Shown: positions 1 to 10,706 of the stretch, one piece after another
How the letters are laid out: each line of letters starts with the position of its first letter
How positions within the stretch are numbered: position 1 is the stretch's first letter
NCBI GenBank assembly: GCA_015231615.1
Contig: JADGBE010000025.1
Coordinates: 1-45,269 of the forward strand
Source: Desulfamplus sp.
GTDB taxonomy: Bacteria; Desulfobacterota; Desulfobacteria; Desulfobacterales; Desulfobacteraceae
DNA: 45,269 nucleotides
Reading direction: 5' to 3'
Made by a program: the position numbers and the translations under genes
Notes under the pieces: generated by a model
Databases searched by the model: none
Seen by the model: only the letters and a program-made list of their open reading frames with translations
Told to the model about the DNA's origin: nothing

Positions 1-324
1 TAAAGAGCTAAAAATTAAACAGTTGCGAATTGATTATAATGATAAACAGCGAAATAGAACATATCCAATTTTATGTATGATTTGCCAATAACCTTCTTAA
101 ATATTTAAAAAATTATGAGAATAACAGTTTTGCAGGAGGTCAATTTTAAATCTAAACATCAATTTTATAGCAAACTAACAAATTAAATCTAAAATCATAC
201 AGTGATTGCTTTTGAAAAGTATTGCAATTGTGATTAAATTTTGATATGTTTTTATAAATGAGTTTGATATTGAAAAGGCAAATTAGGCTTTATCTATTTC
301 ACTCATTATAAAATCTTTGACTAT
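1..324. other. Non-coding region upstream of tRNA-His
   Basis: This is AT-rich sequence with no reading frame I can support on either strand. The only recognisable item is a fragment at 126-141 (CAGTTTTGCAGGAGGTC) that matches the right end of the dispersed element seen complete at 2855-2920 and 33880-33944. A weak promoter-like pair (TTGAAA near 271, TCTATT 17 bp later) could serve the tRNA, but I do not call it. Confidence 0.6.
126..141 (+). repeat. Right-end fragment of the 65-bp inverted-repeat element
   Basis: CAGTTTTGCAGGAGGTC is the same as the right terminus of the complete copy at 33880-33944, and differs by one base from the copy at 2855-2920. No matching left terminus is visible upstream, so this looks like a decayed or solo end. 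Confidence 0.5.
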
Positions 325-401
325 GGTGGGTGTAGCTCAGTTGGCAGAGCACCAGGTTGTGGCCCTGGTGGCCGCGGGTTCAAGTCCCGTCACTCACCCC
401 A
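325..401 (+). tRNA. tRNA-His (GTG)
   Basis: The full cloverleaf can be folded by eye. The acceptor arm GTGGGTG (326-332) pairs with CACTCAC (391-397), and the D arm is GCTC/GAGC. The anticodon stem is CCAGG/CCTGG around loop TTGTGGC, giving anticodon GTG. The T arm is GCGGG-TTCAAGT-CCCGT. The extra 5' G at 325 opposite discriminator C398 is the histidine-specific G-1:C73 pair. CCA is encoded (399-401). Confidence 0.97.
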
Positions 402-2848
<2,447 letters not shown>

Positions 2849-2854
2849 ATAATA

Positions 2855-2920
2855 TACTTCCTGCAGAACTAAATTTATATTCAGTAAAATCAAGTGGCAA
2901 TCCCAGTTTTACAGGAGGTC
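2855..2920. repeat. About 65-bp element with terminal inverted repeats, copy 1
   Basis: It begins with TACTTCCTGCA and ends with ACAGGAGGTC, near-perfect inverted ends. The interior shares ACTAAATTTATAT, CAGTAAAAT and CAGTTTT with copy 2 at 33880-33944. It lies just after the fadH stop. It is too short to encode anything; it resembles a miniature inverted-repeat element or an intergenic palindromic repeat. Confidence 0.65.
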
Positions 2921-2946
2921 AAGTAATTTAAAAAGGTCGGTATAGA

Positions 2947-3231
2947 GTGAAGATAACATTTAATGCGTTTTCTTTTTTACAAGAAAAATTATCAGAAAAT
3001 GGCTTCAAGTTTTATAACGTAGATATGGAATTAGCAGATAACCTGACTGTAAATGACCTAATTCGTGAACTTAAACTTATGAAACAAGATGTGGAAGGTG
3101 TTTTTGTAAATGGTAAAATAGCCTCTTTTGATTCTATTTTACAAGATGGAGATAGGGTTGGCTTACTTCCGCCGGGAACACCCGGACCTTATAGAGTAAT
3201 GCTTGGAATTGTAAAAAAACAAAAAGCTTAA
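2947..3231 (+). CDS. MoaD/ThiS-family ubiquitin-like protein
   Basis: A 94-aa beta-grasp protein of the MoaD/ThiS type. Members act as sulfur carriers in molybdopterin, tungstopterin or thiamine synthesis after C-terminal activation. The core pattern (VNDLIRELKL, VFVNGKIASFDSILQDGDRVGLLPPGTPG) fits the family. The chain continues about 15 residues beyond where MoaD/ThiS would end in Gly-Gly and has no terminal GG, so a sulfur-carrier role would need proteolysis or does not apply. The start is GTG 2947, with AAAGGTCGG about 11 bases upstream. It follows fadH by 98 bp, separated by the inverted-repeat element, and is followed at once by a terminator hairpin. Confidence 0.6.
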   Translation: MKITFNAFSFLQEKLSENGFKFYNVDMELADNLTVNDLIRELKLMKQDVEGVFVNGKIASFDSILQDGDRVGLLPPGTPGPYRVMLGIVKKQKA

Positions 3232-3235
3232 AAAG

Positions 3236-3264
3236 GCAGTTCATAAATAAAATTTATGAACTGC
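3236..3264 (+). terminator. Hairpin terminator after the MoaD/ThiS-like gene
   Basis: GCAGTTCATAAAT (3236-3248) pairs perfectly with ATTTATGAACTGC (3252-3264) around a three-base loop, five bases after the stop codon. The following bases are A-rich rather than a clean T-run, so efficiency is uncertain. Confidence 0.6.
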
Positions 3265-3316
3265 TATAAAAAATAATATTTTAGAAATAACACTTTTGGA
3301 TAAAGGGAATCAGAAG

Positions 3317-4111
3317 ATGTCTTTTTTTAATAAAATGCTATCAAAAATGGGAATAGGCTCGGCAAGTGTGGAGACAGAGCTTTTTAATGAGCTGTTTATT
3401 CCGGGAGAAGAGGTAAGAGGAAAAGTAACTGTTAAAGGTGGTTCTGTTGAACAACATATTGAGAATATCTACTTTAAAGTTAAAAGCACCTATGAAGATG
3501 AGATAGAATTTGAAAATAGTGAAGGTGAAGAGGAAGAGATAAATCTTACACGCACTGCACTTATCAGAGAGTTTCAGGTATCAGAACCTTTTACTATCAA
3601 TGCCAATGAGACAGTAAAATTTGATCTTGAGTTTCCATTACCAATTTTTGTACCAGTAACTGTTGGTAAAACCAAAACATGGGTAGAGACAGGGCTTGAT
3701 ATTAAGTCGGCTGTTGATCCAGCAGACAAAGATTATATCCATGTTCAACCCCACCCTTTAATGGACGCAGTTATCGGAAGTGCAATGGATATGGGGCTTG
3801 AGGTCTATAAGGTTGTTTGTGAGCCAGCTCCGCCTAATATGAATATGATGGTACCGTTTGTTCAGGAATTTTCACTAAAACCAGTTGAAGGTCATTTTAG
3901 AGGACGTCTGGAAGAGATTGAGCTTATTTTCAGACCCATGAGCAATGGTTTCATGGTCTATATGGAGATTGATCGCAAGTCGAAAGGTGTATCTGGAAGG
4001 CTTGCAAAGATGATGGGAACTGATGAGACTATGGTTAGATTTCCAGTAAATTATGATAATTTAGATGGGCTTACTCTTAGACTAATTGAGTTGATTGAAC
4101 AGCACTGTTAA
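3317..4111 (+). CDS. Spo0M-like arrestin-fold protein
   Basis: The 264-aa protein matches the Spo0M (sporulation-control, arrestin-like) family: MSFFNKMLSKMGIGSASVET is the family's typical start, followed by GEEVRGKVTVKGGSVEQ.IENIYFKVKS and beta-rich repeats. In Bacillus, Spo0M affects entry into sporulation; outside sporulators its job is unknown, and nothing here suggests spores. I chose ATG 3317 because AAAGGG (3302-3307) precedes it at normal spacing. An upstream TTG at 3296 would add seven residues that cover this binding site. No operon partner is apparent. Confidence 0.75.
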   Translation: MSFFNKMLSKMGIGSASVETELFNELFIPGEEVRGKVTVKGGSVEQHIENIYFKVKSTYEDEIEFENSEGEEEEINLTRTALIREFQVSEPFTINANETVKFDLEFPLPIFVPVTVGKTKTWVETGLDIKSAVDPADKDYIHVQPHPLMDAVIGSAMDMGLEVYKVVCEPAPPNMNMMVPFVQEFSLKPVEGHFRGRLEEIELIFRPMSNGFMVYMEIDRKSKGVSGRLAKMMGTDETMVRFPVNYDNLDGLTLRLIELIEQHC

Positions 4112-4199
4112 TTTGGAATTAAATATCAAACACCAGTCTAAACATAGCCCTTACAGATATGCTAATTTAAGGCCATTACTATAATTTTTTAGCACGTTG

Positions 4200-4228
4200 T
4201 TGACTTTTGATAGATTAATCTGTATATC
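4200..4228 (+). promoter_or_regulatory. Predicted sigma-70 promoter for the mttB-like gene
   Basis: TTGACT (4200-4205) and TATATC (4223-4228) are separated by exactly 17 bp and lie about 48 bp upstream of the mttB-like start. The strong ribosome binding site ACGGAGG follows at about 4263-4269. Confidence 0.5.
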
Positions 4229-4275
4229 CTGAGCATATTAACAATCATTATTGATATATCAACGGAGGCAATTAA

Positions 4276-5727
4276 ATGATTTCAACTCAAGGTCAAAGCA
4301 TGACAACTGCCCATTATGCACGCATGGGTGAAAAAGAGTGCGAAGATATTCATGTAGGAACGCTCGAAATTCTTGAAAGAACTGGTGTTGATGTTCACCA
4401 TGAAGAGGCAAGGGAGATTCTAAAAAAAGGCGGGGCAACTGTAGATGGAATTAGGGTTAGAATCCCAGAATATATGGTCAATCGTGCCCTTGCCCAAGCT
4501 CCTAAAAGAATGACACTCTATGACAGAAACAAGAAGCCAGCAATTAGAGCATGGGGATATAACACATATTATGGTGGTGGTTCAGATTGTTTAAATATTT
4601 TAGATCACAGAACTGGTCAGAGAAGATTACCAGTTCTAACTGATGTAATTGAAGCTGCAAAGGTTATGGATTCTCTTCCTGAGATCGATTTTGTGATGTC
4701 TCTATTCTTGCCAAAAGATGTTGATCAAAGCATTTATGATCGCTATCAAATGGAAGTTATGCTCAACTACACCACAAAACCAATTGTCTTTGTAAGCCCT
4801 GATTTTGAGGGTTGTAAAGCTGCTGTTGAGATGTGTGAAGCAGTTGCTGGAGGTGAAGAGGAATTTAGAAAATATCCGTTTGCAACTTGCTATATCAATG
4901 TAACCTCTGGTTTGATTGCCAATGAAGAGGCTCTCCAAAAGTGTATTTACCTTGCAAGTAAAGGGCTTCCACAACTTTGGATTCCACTCAATGCTGGCGG
5001 TGTAAATTCTCCAGCAACTGCGGCTGGCTGTATGGCAAATATGAATGCTGGAATTATGCTTGGCGTTGTTCTATCTCAACTTGTTCGTGAAGGCTCACCA
5101 ATTGCGGTTCCGGGTTGGAATGGAGGACCATACAATCTTCAAACAATGGTTGGCAACTATGTTCTTGCAGATGAACAGGGGATTCCAACAACTATGGGCA
5201 AATATTATGATCTGCCTGTGTTTGGTCTTGGCGGCTCAACAGATTCAAAGGTCTTAGATAATCAAGCAGCTATTGAGATGACAATAAGCCTTATGACCGC
5301 ACTTTTACATGGAGCAAACATTGTGCATGATGTTGGGTTTATGGAGTCTGGCCTTCAGGGTTCTTTACAACTTCAAGTAATTGCAAATGAAACAATTGGT
5401 TTTCTTAGAGCTGCAACACGAGGCGTTACAGTGAACGATGAGACTCTTGCCCTTGATGTAACAGAAGAGCTTGGTCCAACTGGTTCATATCTTCAGCATC
5501 CACATACAATCAAGCACTATAAAGAGCCGTTTTACTCAAAACTTTTTGATAAAGGCGGATATGCTCAATGGCAGAAAAAAGGTAGCCTAACTATGGAAGC
5601 AAGGGCAGCAAAAATGGTTGATGAAATTCTTGCAAAATATACACCTAAAGCTCTTCCAGAAGATGTGCAGCAAAAGATTAAAGCTATTGTAGAGCGTGAA
5701 CAGGCTTGGATTAACACAAAAAAATAA
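4276..5727 (+). CDS. MttB-superfamily (non-pyrrolysine) corrinoid methyltransferase
   Basis: The 483-aa protein is a trimethylamine-methyltransferase (MttB) superfamily TIM barrel. Members move a methyl group from a quaternary amine or similar substrate to a corrinoid protein. The N-terminal helical region (ILERTGVDVHHEEAREILKKGGA) and the barrel segments around GGGSDCLNILDHRTGQRR and GLGGSTDSKVLDNQAA are characteristic. There is no in-frame amber codon, so it lacks the pyrrolysine of true trimethylamine MttB and belongs with the MtgB-like group, whose known substrates include glycine betaine, proline betaine and carnitine. Its substrate cannot be read from sequence. No cognate corrinoid protein or MtxA-type methyltransferase lies nearby. 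A 33-bp palindrome separates it from the PLP gene. Confidence 0.85.
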   Translation: MISTQGQSMTTAHYARMGEKECEDIHVGTLEILERTGVDVHHEEAREILKKGGATVDGIRVRIPEYMVNRALAQAPKRMTLYDRNKKPAIRAWGYNTYYGGGSDCLNILDHRTGQRRLPVLTDVIEAAKVMDSLPEIDFVMSLFLPKDVDQSIYDRYQMEVMLNYTTKPIVFVSPDFEGCKAAVEMCEAVAGGEEEFRKYPFATCYINVTSGLIANEEALQKCIYLASKGLPQLWIPLNAGGVNSPATAAGCMANMNAGIMLGVVLSQLVREGSPIAVPGWNGGPYNLQTMVGNYVLADEQGIPTTMGKYYDLPVFGLGGSTDSKVLDNQAAIEMTISLMTALLHGANIVHDVGFMESGLQGSLQLQVIANETIGFLRAATRGVTVNDETLALDVTEELGPTGSYLQHPHTIKHYKEPFYSKLFDKGGYAQWQKKGSLTMEARAAKMVDEILAKYTPKALPEDVQQKIKAIVEREQAWINTKK

Positions 5728-5770
5728 TATAGGTAATCAGATTTGCTTACCACTTTAAATATTTTTATCA

Positions 5771-5803
5771 AGATTTGACAACTTTTTGAAAGTTGTCAAA
5801 TCT
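5771..5803 (+). repeat. 33-bp palindromic hairpin, copy 1 (mttB/PLP gap)
   Basis: AGATTTGACAACTTT pairs perfectly with AAAGTTGTCAAATCT around loop TTG. The same element recurs at 7146, 24303 and 40962. It could act as an intrinsic terminator or an RNA processing/stability element, but downstream bases (AAATAGAATG) are not a T-run. Confidence 0.85.
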
Positions 5804-5835
5804 AAATAGAATGTTTTGGGGCATAAAAATAAATT

Positions 5836-7086
5836 ATGAAAAAATACGACAAACACTTTTTTTTAAGAGATCACTGGGTATATGACCCAACAAAACCACG
5901 TGCAATAAGAGAAAACGTTAAACATGGATTTGATACCCGTGCATTACATGCTGGATTTCATCCACTTGAGAACAAAAACGACTTTGTTTCGTTTACTCCT
6001 CCGATTGTCCAATCAATCACATTTCCATACAACACATTTGATGAGATTCCATGTCCTGTTTATGGACGCACAAGAACGCCAACAAATACTGTTCTTGAAG
6101 AGAGACTTGCGGCTCTTGAAGGTGGGGAAGCGTGTATAACCTCTGGTTCTGGCTCTCAATCTCTGTTTTCACTTATTTTTACAATGTGTGAACCCGGAGA
6201 TAACATTGTAACATCACTCAATATTTTTGGTGAAGGTTATAAGCAGGCAACTGCAATCTTTCCAAAAAAATGTAATGTTCAGTGCAGATTTGTAAAAGAG
6301 CCATCTGACCTAAAATCGTGGGCTGATGAGATTGATGAAAAGACAAAACTTGTCTGGATTGAGACGCCAAGCAACCCTTGTCTCTTTGTAACTGACATAA
6401 AAGCTGTTGCTGATGTTGCCCACTCAAGAGGTGTTCCTGTGCTTGTTGATAATACAACTGCTACAGCCGCACTTCAAAGACCAATGGAACTTGGGGCAGA
6501 TTTTGTTCTTCTCTCAATTTCTAAATTTATTGCTGGAAATGCCACAGTTATTGGCGGAGCAATTATTGGACCTGAACCACTTGTTGAGGATATTCGCTGG
6601 AATACAACTGAGTTTATTGGCTCAATTATTCAGCCAATAGAGGCGTGGATGACTCTTCAATACATTGAGACACTCTCAATGAGAATGGCAAAACATAGCT
6701 CAAATGCTTTAGCAGTTGCAAAATTTTTAAGTTGCCACCCAAAAGTTGAGCGTGTCAACTATTCAGGTCTTGAAACGCACCCACAACATGAATTGGCGTG
6801 TCGCCAGATGAATGGGAAGCACGGCGGATTGATGTCGTTTGTTGTTGTCAATGGTATGAAAGGGGCGGCAACTGCAATGAATAGCTTTAAGACCATTGTT
6901 CATGCAGTAACGTTCGGGACAAGCCGTTCTATCTGTATGCACCCACCAACAATCACACATGAGCATCTAACTCCTGAAGAGAGAAAAATTGCTGGTATTG
7001 ATGATGGTTTAATCCGTTTATCAGTTGGTCTTGAAGACCAAAAAGATTTGATTGAGGATTTAGAGCAGGCTTTAAGTAAGATTTAA
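5836..7086 (+). CDS. Cys/Met-metabolism PLP-dependent enzyme
   Basis: The 416-aa protein is a fold-type I PLP enzyme of the cystathionine gamma-synthase/O-acetylhomoserine sulfhydrylase/methionine gamma-lyase group. The phosphate-binding region is YGRTRTPTNTVLEERLAALEGG. The cofactor aspartate sits in PVLVDNTTATAALQ, and the Schiff-base lysine in LLSISKFIAGN, where TKY is more usual. The family is clear, but the reaction (synthase, sulfhydrylase or lyase) is not. The N-terminal 30 residues (MKKYDKHFFLRDHWVYDPTK) extend beyond the family core. It lies 108 bp after the mttB-like gene and 150 bp before an MFS gene, all on one strand, with a palindrome in each gap. No good ribosome binding site is visible. 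Confidence 0.8.
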   Translation: MKKYDKHFFLRDHWVYDPTKPRAIRENVKHGFDTRALHAGFHPLENKNDFVSFTPPIVQSITFPYNTFDEIPCPVYGRTRTPTNTVLEERLAALEGGEACITSGSGSQSLFSLIFTMCEPGDNIVTSLNIFGEGYKQATAIFPKKCNVQCRFVKEPSDLKSWADEIDEKTKLVWIETPSNPCLFVTDIKAVADVAHSRGVPVLVDNTTATAALQRPMELGADFVLLSISKFIAGNATVIGGAIIGPEPLVEDIRWNTTEFIGSIIQPIEAWMTLQYIETLSMRMAKHSSNALAVAKFLSCHPKVERVNYSGLETHPQHELACRQMNGKHGGLMSFVVVNGMKGAATAMNSFKTIVHAVTFGTSRSICMHPPTITHEHLTPEERKIAGIDDGLIRLSVGLEDQKDLIEDLEQALSKI

Positions 7087-7145
7087 TTGAGGATGTCAAT
7101 TAATCTGGAGTAAAATCTAAGCATAATATTTTGTTTAAAATTTAG

Positions 7146-7178
7146 AGATTTGACAGCTTTTTGAAAGTTGTCAAATCT
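7146..7178 (+). repeat. 33-bp palindromic hairpin, copy 2 (PLP/MFS gap)
   Basis: Same element as at 5771, with one arm base changed (ACAGC for ACAAC, giving a G-T pair). Here it is followed by TTGTTTTTTTT, so this copy has the form of a good intrinsic terminator for the PLP gene. Confidence 0.85.
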
Positions 7179-7236
7179 TTGTTTTTTTTAAAATACTTTT
7201 TATAGCTAATCTCTAAAAGATGGGTATAGCCACATT

Positions 7237-8457
7237 ATGACAAGTAAGATTCTAAGTGGAGTGTTAAGCAAAAAGATGGTTGTTGCTCTCATAATGGGTT
7301 TTTCGTGCGGAGTTCCTCTTCTACTTACTATCTCTGTTCTTCAAGCGTGGATGAAACAAGAGGGAATTGATCTTGGGACAATCGGCATATTCTCTTTAGT
7401 TGGTCTTCCATACACCTTAAAATTTCTCTGGTCTCCAATCTTTGACCGTTTCACCCTTCCGTTTTTTGGCAGACGAAAAGGGTGGCTTCTTATTTCTCAA
7501 ATATTGCTAATTATCTCAATTGCCCTTCTTGGTTTTACAAATCCAGCCAAAGCACCTTTTATGGTTGCCTTGGCCGCATTTTTAGTTACCTTTTTCAGTG
7601 CTTCTCAAGATATTGTTGTTGATGCTTATCGGCGTGAAGATTTAAGAGACGAAGAGCTTGGGCTTGGCTCTTCTATGTATATTTATGGTTATCGTGCTGG
7701 AATGCTCCTTGCTTCAGGTGGTGGGCTTATTCTCTCTGACTATATCCCTTTTTCAATGGTCTATCTTATTATGGCAGCATCACTTATACCAGCAGTGATT
7801 GCCGCGTCTCTTGCACCTGAACCTTTTACCGTAAAAGGACAACCAAAGACAATTAAAGAGGCTGTGGTTGAGCCGTTAAAAGAGTATTTTTCAAGAGATG
7901 GAGCTATTTTGATTCTTCTTTTTATTCTCTTTTACAAGATTGGCGATACTATGGCATCTGCCATGACTACCCCTTTTTATCTTGATATTGGATTTACAAA
8001 AACCGAAATTGGTGCGGTTGTAAAGGTATTTGGATTTTGGGCAACTTTGGTAGGATCGTTTGTGGGTGGAGTTATGATGCTTAAACTTGGCATCAACACG
8101 AGTCTTTGGATGTTTGGTATTCTTCAAGCACTTTCAACAGCCTGCTTCGCATGGCTTGCAGTAGTGGGACACAATGTTTCGCTGCTTTCTGGTGTTATTG
8201 CATTTGAAAATATCTCAAGCGGTATGGGAACAGCAGCTTACGTTGCATTTATGGCTTCGATGACAGACCGCCGTTTTACTGCAACCCAATATGCACTTCT
8301 ATCAAGCCTTATGGGCATTCCTCGTGTCATTGCCTCTGCCCCAACTGGTTTTATAGCAGAATATACAGGGTGGACAATTTTCTTCATTTTCTGCACATTG
8401 ATTGCAATTCCCGGTATCATATTTCCATTTTATATAAAAAAGAGATATGAAAAATGA
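7237..8457 (+). CDS. MFS transporter, AmpG-like
   Basis: The 406-aa protein has about twelve hydrophobic segments and the AmpG/muropeptide-permease-like start: MGFSCGVPLLLTISVLQAWM, then LPYTLKFLWSPIFDRF and the loop motif GRRKGWLLISQ. AmpG imports anhydro-muropeptides; other members of this MFS subfamily move unrelated solutes. Position after mttB and a PLP enzyme would also suit uptake of their methylated or sulfur substrate, but a terminator-like hairpin precedes it, so co-transcription is not certain. It converges on mqnA with 39 bp between stops. Confidence 0.7.
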   Translation: MTSKILSGVLSKKMVVALIMGFSCGVPLLLTISVLQAWMKQEGIDLGTIGIFSLVGLPYTLKFLWSPIFDRFTLPFFGRRKGWLLISQILLIISIALLGFTNPAKAPFMVALAAFLVTFFSASQDIVVDAYRREDLRDEELGLGSSMYIYGYRAGMLLASGGGLILSDYIPFSMVYLIMAASLIPAVIAASLAPEPFTVKGQPKTIKEAVVEPLKEYFSRDGAILILLFILFYKIGDTMASAMTTPFYLDIGFTKTEIGAVVKVFGFWATLVGSFVGGVMMLKLGINTSLWMFGILQALSTACFAWLAVVGHNVSLLSGVIAFENISSGMGTAAYVAFMASMTDRRFTATQYALLSSLMGIPRVIASAPTGFIAEYTGWTIFFIFCTLIAIPGIIFPFYIKKRYEK

Positions 8458-8496
8458 GGTATTTAAAAAAGAACACAATAAAGTTTTAAAAAATAC

Positions 8497-9336
8497 TTAC
8501 CTATTGCAACTCCAAAAATTTATATCTACTTTTTCAGGCAGCAGAGAATTTTCATAAAGAGATAGAAAAAAATATTCCAACCCTTTAATCTTTAGCTCGT
8601 CTAAGTTGCAATGCAACAACTCAAAATATCGGCGAACATAACTATTATCTAACCCAAGCCTTTTTGCCCCGGATTCAATCACATTATCAATGTGAGTATA
8701 GCCTTGATTGCGTGATTCATAGAATAGCTCAAGAGCATCTTTTACATCATTATAGCGAGAAATTGCAGACTCTTTTCTCACCACCCAAAGAGCAAATACA
8801 AAAGGCAGCCCCGTAGTCTCATACCAGAGTTTTCCAAGATCAATACGGTATCTAAATTTTTTCTCCCAAGGCTGAGTCATAGCCGCGTCACCAATAATCA
8901 TGGCCGCATCAATCTTTTTTTGAATATCCTGAAGAGTCCTTAATTTACCAGTAATAAAATTTGGTCTAATTCCCTTCTGGATTGCAATAAGTCTGACAAG
9001 AGCAGATGATGTAGCGGAATCTTGAGTCAAAATAATGGTTTTGCCATCAAGCTCTTCTATAGGATAATTTGTCATAAGAATGACACTTAAAACCTCACCT
9101 TGAGATGAGATTGAGAGATCAGGAAGGATAAGAAGTTCTTTGTGGTTCATTGCGTAAAATGCTGAAGAGATAGGGCTTATTTCAAGCTCGCCTTTTTTTA
9201 TCATGCTGTTTAAAACTGCTGGTGGACCCTCTATCATCTCAATCCAGTTTGGCACAAGTCCATGATCTAATCCGTAATAGATAGGGGAGGCGTTAATATA
9301 GTCAATCTTACCCATTAAAAATTTTGCTTTGGTCAT
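8497..9336 (-). CDS. mqnA: Chorismate dehydratase MqnA (futalosine menaquinone pathway)
   Basis: MqnA converts chorismate to 3-[(1-carboxyvinyl)oxy]benzoate, the first committed step of the futalosine route to menaquinone. The 279-aa protein has the family start GKIDYINASPIYYGLDHG and the periplasmic-binding-like motifs GELEISPISSAFYA and TQDSATSSALVRL, ending with WYETTGLPFVFALWV. Its ATG overlaps the last four bases of the deaminase gene (9333-9336), so the two are translationally coupled. MqnD is encoded 5.5 kb away; mqnE, mqnC and mqnB are not in the window. Confidence 0.9.
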   Translation of the reverse strand: MTKAKFLMGKIDYINASPIYYGLDHGLVPNWIEMIEGPPAVLNSMIKKGELEISPISSAFYAMNHKELLILPDLSISSQGEVLSVILMTNYPIEELDGKTIILTQDSATSSALVRLIAIQKGIRPNFITGKLRTLQDIQKKIDAAMIIGDAAMTQPWEKKFRYRIDLGKLWYETTGLPFVFALWVVRKESAISRYNDVKDALELFYESRNQGYTHIDNVIESGAKRLGLDNSYVRRYFELLHCNLDELKIKGLEYFFLSLYENSLLPEKVDINFWSCNR

Positions 9337-10706
9337 TTTTTACTCTTATATTCGATTATACTCATTATTTTGTCTGAAACACTGTTACCAGATACCTCTG
9401 GAACATAGATAAAATCTGCCTTTTTTCCCTTTTCTAAAGTTCCAGCCATTTCTCCAAAACCCAAAGCATTCGCACCGTTTATAGTTGCCATTGCAAGTAT
9501 ATCAGAAGGGGCAATCTGTGGAAAATGGGTTGCCACAGATAACATCTCATCAAACATGTTTATTGAATCTGTGCTTGCAAGGCTATCAGTGCCAAGGGCA
9601 GGTTTTATCCCATGTTTTAAAAAACGTGGAATATCTGGCAATTTTTTATGAAGATTAAAGTTGCTTCTTGGGCAAAATATTGGTTTGGCTTTTGTTTTTG
9701 CAATAATCTCAATATCTTTATCGTCAACATTGATAAGATGAACAGCAAGAGTTAGAGGATCGAGTAGCCCAATATCGTTAAGATACTGAACAGGTGATCT
9801 TGAAGGCAGCAACTGCCATGAAGAAGAGTCAATGCCCCGCTCTTTTAAAAAGTTTGCCCAATTGCCTTGACCTGTTGTTATAAACTCTGTTTCATCATCT
9901 GATTCTGCAACATGGATTGAAAATGGAATTTTTAACTTGTTAGTTTGCTCTTTTAATAATTTTAGAAGTGCTGGTGAGGTGGTGTGAGGTGCGTGTCCTG
10001 CAAGTGCAATTTTCTTGAAAACTCCTTTTAAGGATAACTCTAAATTTGTTTTTGATAGGGCTAATAATATCGCCTTTGATGCTATTTCAGATTCAAGATA
10101 TTCTATTTCATTTCCAAGGTATTCCTGAAACCAGACTCCTGAAATATCTGAATTTGCAAAAATAGCCTCTGTAATACCAAGTGTTGAGATTTCACCAGCT
10201 AAAGATGTCCCAGTTAATATAGCACTCTCAATTGCTTTTTTAGCTTCTAACTTAAGGAGTTCTGCTCCACATTGCTCTCTTTGATTTATAAGTTCTCTAA
10301 CCCATTGATTAAAACCTCTATCAAATGGGATTTTTCCTTTAAGGGCAGAAAGCTCAAAATGGGTGTGGGCATTAACAAGAGAAGGCATGATAATTCCAGA
10401 GCCATGATCAATAATTTTTGAACCTTTTGAATATTTGTCAAAATTTAAAATATCTGAATGATAGCCTGAAGTTGCAGAAAATTTTATTATGCTTGTTTCT
10501 GTTACTGCACCAACATCAACAATTGTGTTATTAACAACCGAGATAAAACCGTTGTCAATTATCTGACACGGGCTTATCATTACATGACCTGCCCTGTGGA
10601 TTGTCAACTCTCCATTATTACCACTATTCCTACGCAATCTTTTATTATTAAACTTCTTACTATCTCTATGAAGCCTATTATTATGGAACCTTTTATGCTG
10701 TTTCAA
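9333..10706 (-). CDS. Amidohydrolase, probable aminodeoxyfutalosine deaminase (MqnX-like)
   Basis: A 457-aa metal-dependent amidohydrolase of the TRZ/ATZ (SAH/MTA deaminase) group. The metal ligands are seen in NAHTHFE, GHAPHTTS, HVAESDDE and LGTDSLAS. Coupling to mqnA by a 4-bp overlap makes 6-amino-6-deoxyfutalosine deamination the likely role; MTA/SAH deamination is the alternative. The start appears to be TTG at 10706: AAGGGG lies five bases upstream inside pyrD, whose stop it overlaps by 14 bp. The first about 33 residues are basic and Asn/Arg-rich (NNRLHRDSKKFNNKRLRRNS), two imperfect repeats absent from normal family starts. A later TTG near LTIHRAG would remove them. Confidence 0.75.
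   Translation of the reverse strand: MKQHKRFHNNRLHRDSKKFNNKRLRRNSGNNGELTIHRAGHVMISPCQIIDNGFISVVNNTIVDVGAVTETSIIKFSATSGYHSDILNFDKYSKGSKIIDHGSGIIMPSLVNAHTHFELSALKGKIPFDRGFNQWVRELINQREQCGAELLKLEAKKAIESAILTGTSLAGEISTLGITEAIFANSDISGVWFQEYLGNEIEYLESEIASKAILLALSKTNLELSLKGVFKKIALAGHAPHTTSPALLKLLKEQTNKLKIPFSIHVAESDDETEFITTGQGNWANFLKERGIDSSSWQLLPSRSPVQYLNDIGLLDPLTLAVHLINVDDKDIEIIAKTKAKPIFCPRSNFNLHKKLPDIPRFLKHGIKPALGTDSLASTDSINMFDEMLSVATHFPQIAPSDILAMATINGANALGFGEMAGTLEKGKKADFIYVPEVSGNSVSDKIMSIIEYKSKK

Noticed and set aside
3317-4111. Evidence of endospore formation from the Spo0M-like protein
   Set aside because: Spo0M-like proteins occur in many non-sporulating bacteria, and no other sporulation gene is present.
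4276-5727. Pyrrolysine-containing trimethylamine methyltransferase MttB
   Set aside because: The frame has no internal amber codon and no pyl genes are in the window; it belongs with the non-pyrrolysine group.
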